Assembly: GCA_035651155.1 (NCBI GenBank)
Contig: DASRGG010000025.1
Span: 1-64,000, forward strand
Length of the DNA: 64,000 nt
DNA from: CF-39 sp035651155
GTDB lineage: Bacteria; Chloroflexota; Limnocylindria; P2-11E
Reading direction: 5' to 3'
Below the pieces are notes generated by a model, which made no database searches, was not told the DNA's origin, and saw only the letters and a program-made list of their open reading frames with translations. Below are positions 62,021-64,000 of this stretch, in pieces; position 1 is the stretch's first letter, and every line of letters begins with the position of its first letter. The position numbers and the translations under genes are program-made.

Positions 62021-62373
62021 GGGGATGCGTGGTTTCGACAGGGCAGGCGACGTGATCGTCGCGAGCCGAGGATGTCGCTTCACACCTCGTTAATCCGAGC
62101 GGCAGCCAGATAACTGGCAACACGTCTTACGCACTCGCTGCCTAAGCAGTGAGCGTCCTCCCGGTCTCCCCTCCGCGGGCCGGGAAGGGCGACGAAAGCG
62201 GAGGTGCGGCCCGCGGAATGACCGGTACGCGGGAACAAGACAACCGGCCTGGAGGGACCGAGAGCGCGTCGGTGCGCGCTCGGGACCTCGAGACAAACAA
62301 AACGCCGGCTACGCTCGTAGACGCGATCAGGTCAATCGCCTTGGACGGGGAGTTCGACCCTCCCCCATCTCCA
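62021..62373 (+). ncRNA. ssrA: Transfer-messenger RNA (tmRNA)
   Basis: 353 bases. The 5' end GGGGATGCGTGGTTTCGACAG is diagnostic. Acceptor GGGGATG pairs with CATCTCC at the 3' end, preceded by a T-arm GGGAG-TTCGACC-CTCCC; 3' CCA is not encoded. The tag reading frame lies at 62116-62145, resume codon GGC after ATAACT, encoding GNTSYALAA and then TAA. The LAA end is the usual degradation signal. It rescues stalled ribosomes with SmpB, which is not in the window. Confidence 0.95.
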
Positions 62374-62377
62374 CAGA

Positions 62378-62391
62378 GGGCGGCACCGCCC
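62378..62391 (+). terminator. Hairpin just after ssrA
   Basis: GGGCGG-CA-CCGCCC, four bases after the tmRNA 3' end; as RNA a 5-bp stem with a GCAC loop. No strong T-run (GCTTTAGG follows). Confidence 0.4.
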
Positions 62392-62405
62392 GAGCTGCCG
62401 CTTTA

Positions 62406-62587
62406 GGCCGGTAACCAACGTTCGTGCCGCTCAGTAGCGACCTTGGCTACCAGTTGGCCGGTAACGAAAGTCGGACACCGTTGCCGACCAGTGATTGCGG
62501 GCACCTCTAGGCGGACGAACTTTCGCTACCAGACGGCCCTCACGACCCAACTCTTGTTACTGCGAAGGGCCGGTAACGAAAGTTCGG
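62406..62587. repeat. Cluster of ~20-bp direct and inverted repeats downstream of ssrA
   Basis: Related copies of GGCCGGTAACGAAAGTTCG: direct at 62406-62424 (with CCAAC variation), 62456-62474 and 62568-62587, and inverted at 62516-62538 (CGAACTTTCGCTACC..GGCC). Further partial copies (GTCGGTAACTGAG near 62593, CCGGTTATCAAGCC near 62622) follow. The stretch 62374-62687 has no convincing gene. Confidence 0.6.
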
Positions 62588-62687
62588 TCGAGTCGGTAAC
62601 TGAGCCTCGTTCCGCCGAGAGCCGGTTATCAAGCCTGCCCGGCCACGGCGCGTGATCGCAGCCGAGGACGGAGTCCTCAGCGCTGCC

Positions 62688-63131
62688 TTACGCGGAACGG
62701 CGTTCCGTGCGAAGGACCAGGAGTGCCTTCGCGTCGATCGCGCCGTTCGCGAGGCACTCCTCTCTGATGCGCTCAAGTTCGGCCTGGCGACAGGTCGTGC
62801 GCACGATCGTGCTCGTTGCGATGCTAGTGACCGTCTCCATTGCGTAGTTCGGGTCCCGTGCGGAGATCACGCGCATCACGTCGCCCCGGCGTAGCTCGGG
62901 GAGGTCCAAGAGCAGGTATGCCGGGTAGAGGGGCGGAATCCCGATTCGCCGGTCAGCGGTGATGCGACCATCCCGTTCCAGCTGCTTGAGCCAGGTTTGG
63001 ATCGTTGAGGGCCGCCGGCGCCCGAACCCCCGAGCCTCCAGCCGGCGGGCGATAACACCGGGTCCCATCGGACCCTCGTCTGCTAGGAGGCGGTGGACTT
63101 CGTCGAGCATGACCTCGTTCGGTCGCTTCAC
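62688..63131 (-). CDS. Winged-helix regulator with possible Lrp-like ligand domain
   Basis: 147 residues from GTG 63131. The N-terminus EVMLDEVHRLLADEGPMGPGVIARRLEARGFGRRRPSTIQTWLKQLERDGRITADRRIGIPPLYPAYLLLDL is a winged helix with a turn that carries the recognition helix (STIQTWLKQL). The remainder (VMRVISARDPNYAMETVTSIATSTIVRTTCRQAELERIREECLANGAIDAKALLVL) has the beta-alpha-beta-beta-alpha-beta spacing of an Lrp/AsnC ligand domain, weakly. It diverges from the next gene across a palindromic promoter. Confidence 0.62.
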   Translation of the reverse strand: MKRPNEVMLDEVHRLLADEGPMGPGVIARRLEARGFGRRRPSTIQTWLKQLERDGRITADRRIGIPPLYPAYLLLDLPELRRGDVMRVISARDPNYAMETVTSIATSTIVRTTCRQAELERIREECLANGAIDAKALLVLRTERRSA

Positions 63132-63222
63132 GGACCGGCATCGTACGTTTACGAGCGCTTACACGTAAGACCCTCTTTCGGGAGAAGCTCACGAATCACC
63201 GCAGTTTTGTAGAACATGCGTC

Positions 63223-63256
63223 TTGAAGTTATACGTCTATCGCCGTATAACCGTAA
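63223..63256. promoter_or_regulatory. Overlapping divergent promoters with shared palindromic operator
   Basis: GTTATACG-N8-CGTATAAC (63228-63251) is a perfect inverted repeat. Plus strand: TTGAAG (63223-63228), 17 bases, TATAAC (63246-63251). Minus strand: TTACGG (63256-63251), 17 bases, TATAAC (63233-63228). Each -10 lies within one arm. The plus-strand start falls at about GTG 63260. Confidence 0.65.
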
Positions 63257-63259
63257 ATC

Positions 63260-63682
63260 GTGGACGCTCCTACTCGGATCCCTCTCCAGACTTCGACGAT
63301 CGCAATCGGCCTTCTGGCAGCGTCGAGTGGCGTCGAGCGTTTTGCGCCAAAGCGCTGGCCGCACCATCGCGCTCTCTGGGAGCTCCGCGGCCTCTGCGGT
63401 CGAGGCGCTTTTGGGTCTGAGCCGGACGCGTGGCGGTTCGAGCCATCGGCCGACGGCGGCCATGCGCTGGTCGGTCTGGACGAGGTGTTCCTGGTGCTGT
63501 CCGAGGAGGGGTGGCTACGCCGTGAGACAGAAGGTGAGGCGACATACGTCGTGAGCGCCGAACTGCGGGACCGCGGGGCGACGATGCTGCGGAGCCTGAC
63601 GCCCGAGGACCGCCGCCTCGTGGCTCAGATCGCGCGCCGCTGGAGCGCGCGCGTCAGGACCTCGTCAAAGAACTTCGCGTAA
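63260..63682 (+). CDS. Hypothetical protein, 140 residues, leaderless
   Basis: Starts at GTG 63260, nine bases after a consensus-like -10 and without a Shine-Dalgarno, so it is probably translated from a leaderless mRNA. It has a mostly helical, tryptophan- and arginine-rich sequence with ALVGLDEVFLVLSEEGWLRRETEGEATYVVSAELRDRGATMLRSLTPEDRRLVAQIARRWSARV, a winged-helix-like C-terminus that may bind DNA. No family recognised. The end overlaps the convergent kinase gene by 58 bases. Confidence 0.55.
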   Translation: MDAPTRIPLQTSTIAIGLLAASSGVERFAPKRWPHHRALWELRGLCGRGAFGSEPDAWRFEPSADGGHALVGLDEVFLVLSEEGWLRRETEGEATYVVSAELRDRGATMLRSLTPEDRRLVAQIARRWSARVRTSSKNFA

Positions 63683-64000
63683 CCGTCGCGGTCGTTCTCG
63701 CGCAGCCGCGCGTCGTCGATGCCGAACCGGCGCCACGGTCCACCTCGTGTCGTCTGGCGAGTGGCCACGAGCCGGACGCCCGTCCGGACTGGTTCCTCAA
63801 CGACCCGGTAGACGCACCGGGTTCCCGAGTCGGGCCCCTCCCACCCATCGGCGGTGCGGCGCCACCCGATGATCCGCGAGCTCATCAGTGCCGCCCGGAA
63901 GTCGGCCGCGCGCCGGTATCGCTTCGCGGGGTTGCGATGAGTGGCCTTGTGGATGATTCGCATCAGCCGGTCCGGCACGTGGGGTGCGCCGACGAGGTCG
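63625..64000 (-). CDS. C-terminal part of a Ser/Thr protein kinase (cut by window edge)
   Basis: The frame is open to the window end. The first visible residues (VPDRLMRIIHKATHRNPAKRYRRAADFRAALM) are the end of the kinase C-lobe, matching the usual final HKATHRNPAKRY segment. About 85 further residues (WRRTADGWEGPDSGTRCVYRVVEEPVRTGVRLVATRQT) have no recognised domain. The catalytic loop lies outside the window. Confidence 0.62.
   Translation of the reverse strand, partial: DLVGAPHVPDRLMRIIHKATHRNPAKRYRRAADFRAALMSSRIIGWRRTADGWEGPDSGTRCVYRVVEEPVRTGVRLVATRQTTRGGPWRRFGIDDARLRENDRDGYAKFFDEVLTRALQRRAI

Noticed and set aside
62041..62400. Short ORFs read through the ssrA region.
   Set aside because: They overlap a well-supported tmRNA; only the nine-codon tag frame is meaningful.
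1..64000. CRISPR arrays, transposases, integrases, prophage genes.
   Set aside because: No regularly spaced repeats and no cas, transposase or integrase motifs were seen; the only repeat cluster (62.4-62.6 kb) is irregular and mixed in orientation.

Overview
The window reads as chromosomal DNA of a GC-rich, probably uncultivated bacterium, most likely a Chloroflexota-type lineage (Limnocylindria or Dormibacteria-like). This is an inference from gene content. The replication and translation core is chromosomal (dnaA, dnaN, recF, dciA, rpmH, rnpA, yidD, yidC, jag, ssrA). Several genes resemble actinobacterial types (PI-phosphate synthase, Ino1, PatA-like acyltransferases, PimA-like mannosyltransferase, OpcA, PSP1 protein, c-di-AMP receptor DarA). 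No LPS or Lpt genes were seen. Many starts are GTG, and most operon junctions are ATGA, GTGA or TAGTG overlaps. The chromosome origin appears to lie at about 55.34-55.71 kb, between dnaA and dnaN, where two perfect DnaA boxes and three weaker ones sit.

Layout. 0.1-2.2 kb: a LuxR-type regulator of lower GC with tiny flanking ORFs. 2.3-7.5 kb (minus): darA, tmk, a Ycf45-like R3H ATPase, a GNAT protein and pdxST. 7.5-13.3 kb: an HNH nuclease, two GT4 glycosyltransferases, arsM (minus), holB and a PSP1 protein. 13.3-19.0 kb: polyprenyl synthetase and PBP1A, an archaeal-type AAA ATPase, GlsB and tRNA-Arg. 19.0-26.8 kb: tatC, rarA, then a tight plus-strand operon running ArsR regulator, PI-phosphate synthase, inositol-phosphate synthase, two acyltransferases, PHP phosphoesterase and PimA-like mannosyltransferase. 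This looks like a phosphatidylinositol-mannoside-type lipid pathway. 26.8-33.7 kb (minus): a complete Liv-type ABC importer, an enoyl-CoA hydratase and a CoA transferase. 33.7-36.2 kb: a secreted propeller protein, htpX and lemA. 36.3-41.8 kb: transketolase diverging from gnd, zwf and opcA. 41.8-43.8 kb: a Ser/Thr kinase and PP2C phosphatase pair.

43.85-57.1 kb is a long minus-strand run from dnaA through dnaN, recF, dciA, a PP2C-like pseudophosphatase fused to a propeller, rhomboid, bifunctional nuclease and GT2. It ends in two GT-C membrane glycosyltransferases, the last a 1198-residue fusion carrying an apparent seven-bladed propeller inside its GT39 half. 57.3-59.9 kb (plus) is rpmH-rnpA-yidD-yidC-jag, diverging from dnaA. 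60-62 kb holds an MFS transporter and an SGNH hydrolase lipoprotein. ssrA (tmRNA) lies at 62.02-62.37 kb, followed by a repeat-rich, less GC-rich accessory stretch with a winged-helix regulator, a palindromic divergent promoter, an unknown leaderless gene and the C-terminus of a protein kinase cut by the window edge.

How the genes connect. Ino1, PI-phosphate synthase, the PimA-like enzyme and the acyltransferases could build an acylated PI-mannoside lipid. Polyprenyl synthetase, the GT2 enzyme and the GT-C enzymes could build and use polyprenyl-linked sugars for envelope or protein glycosylation. TatC, YidC and PBP1A serve the envelope. zwf, opcA, gnd and transketolase form the pentose phosphate pathway.
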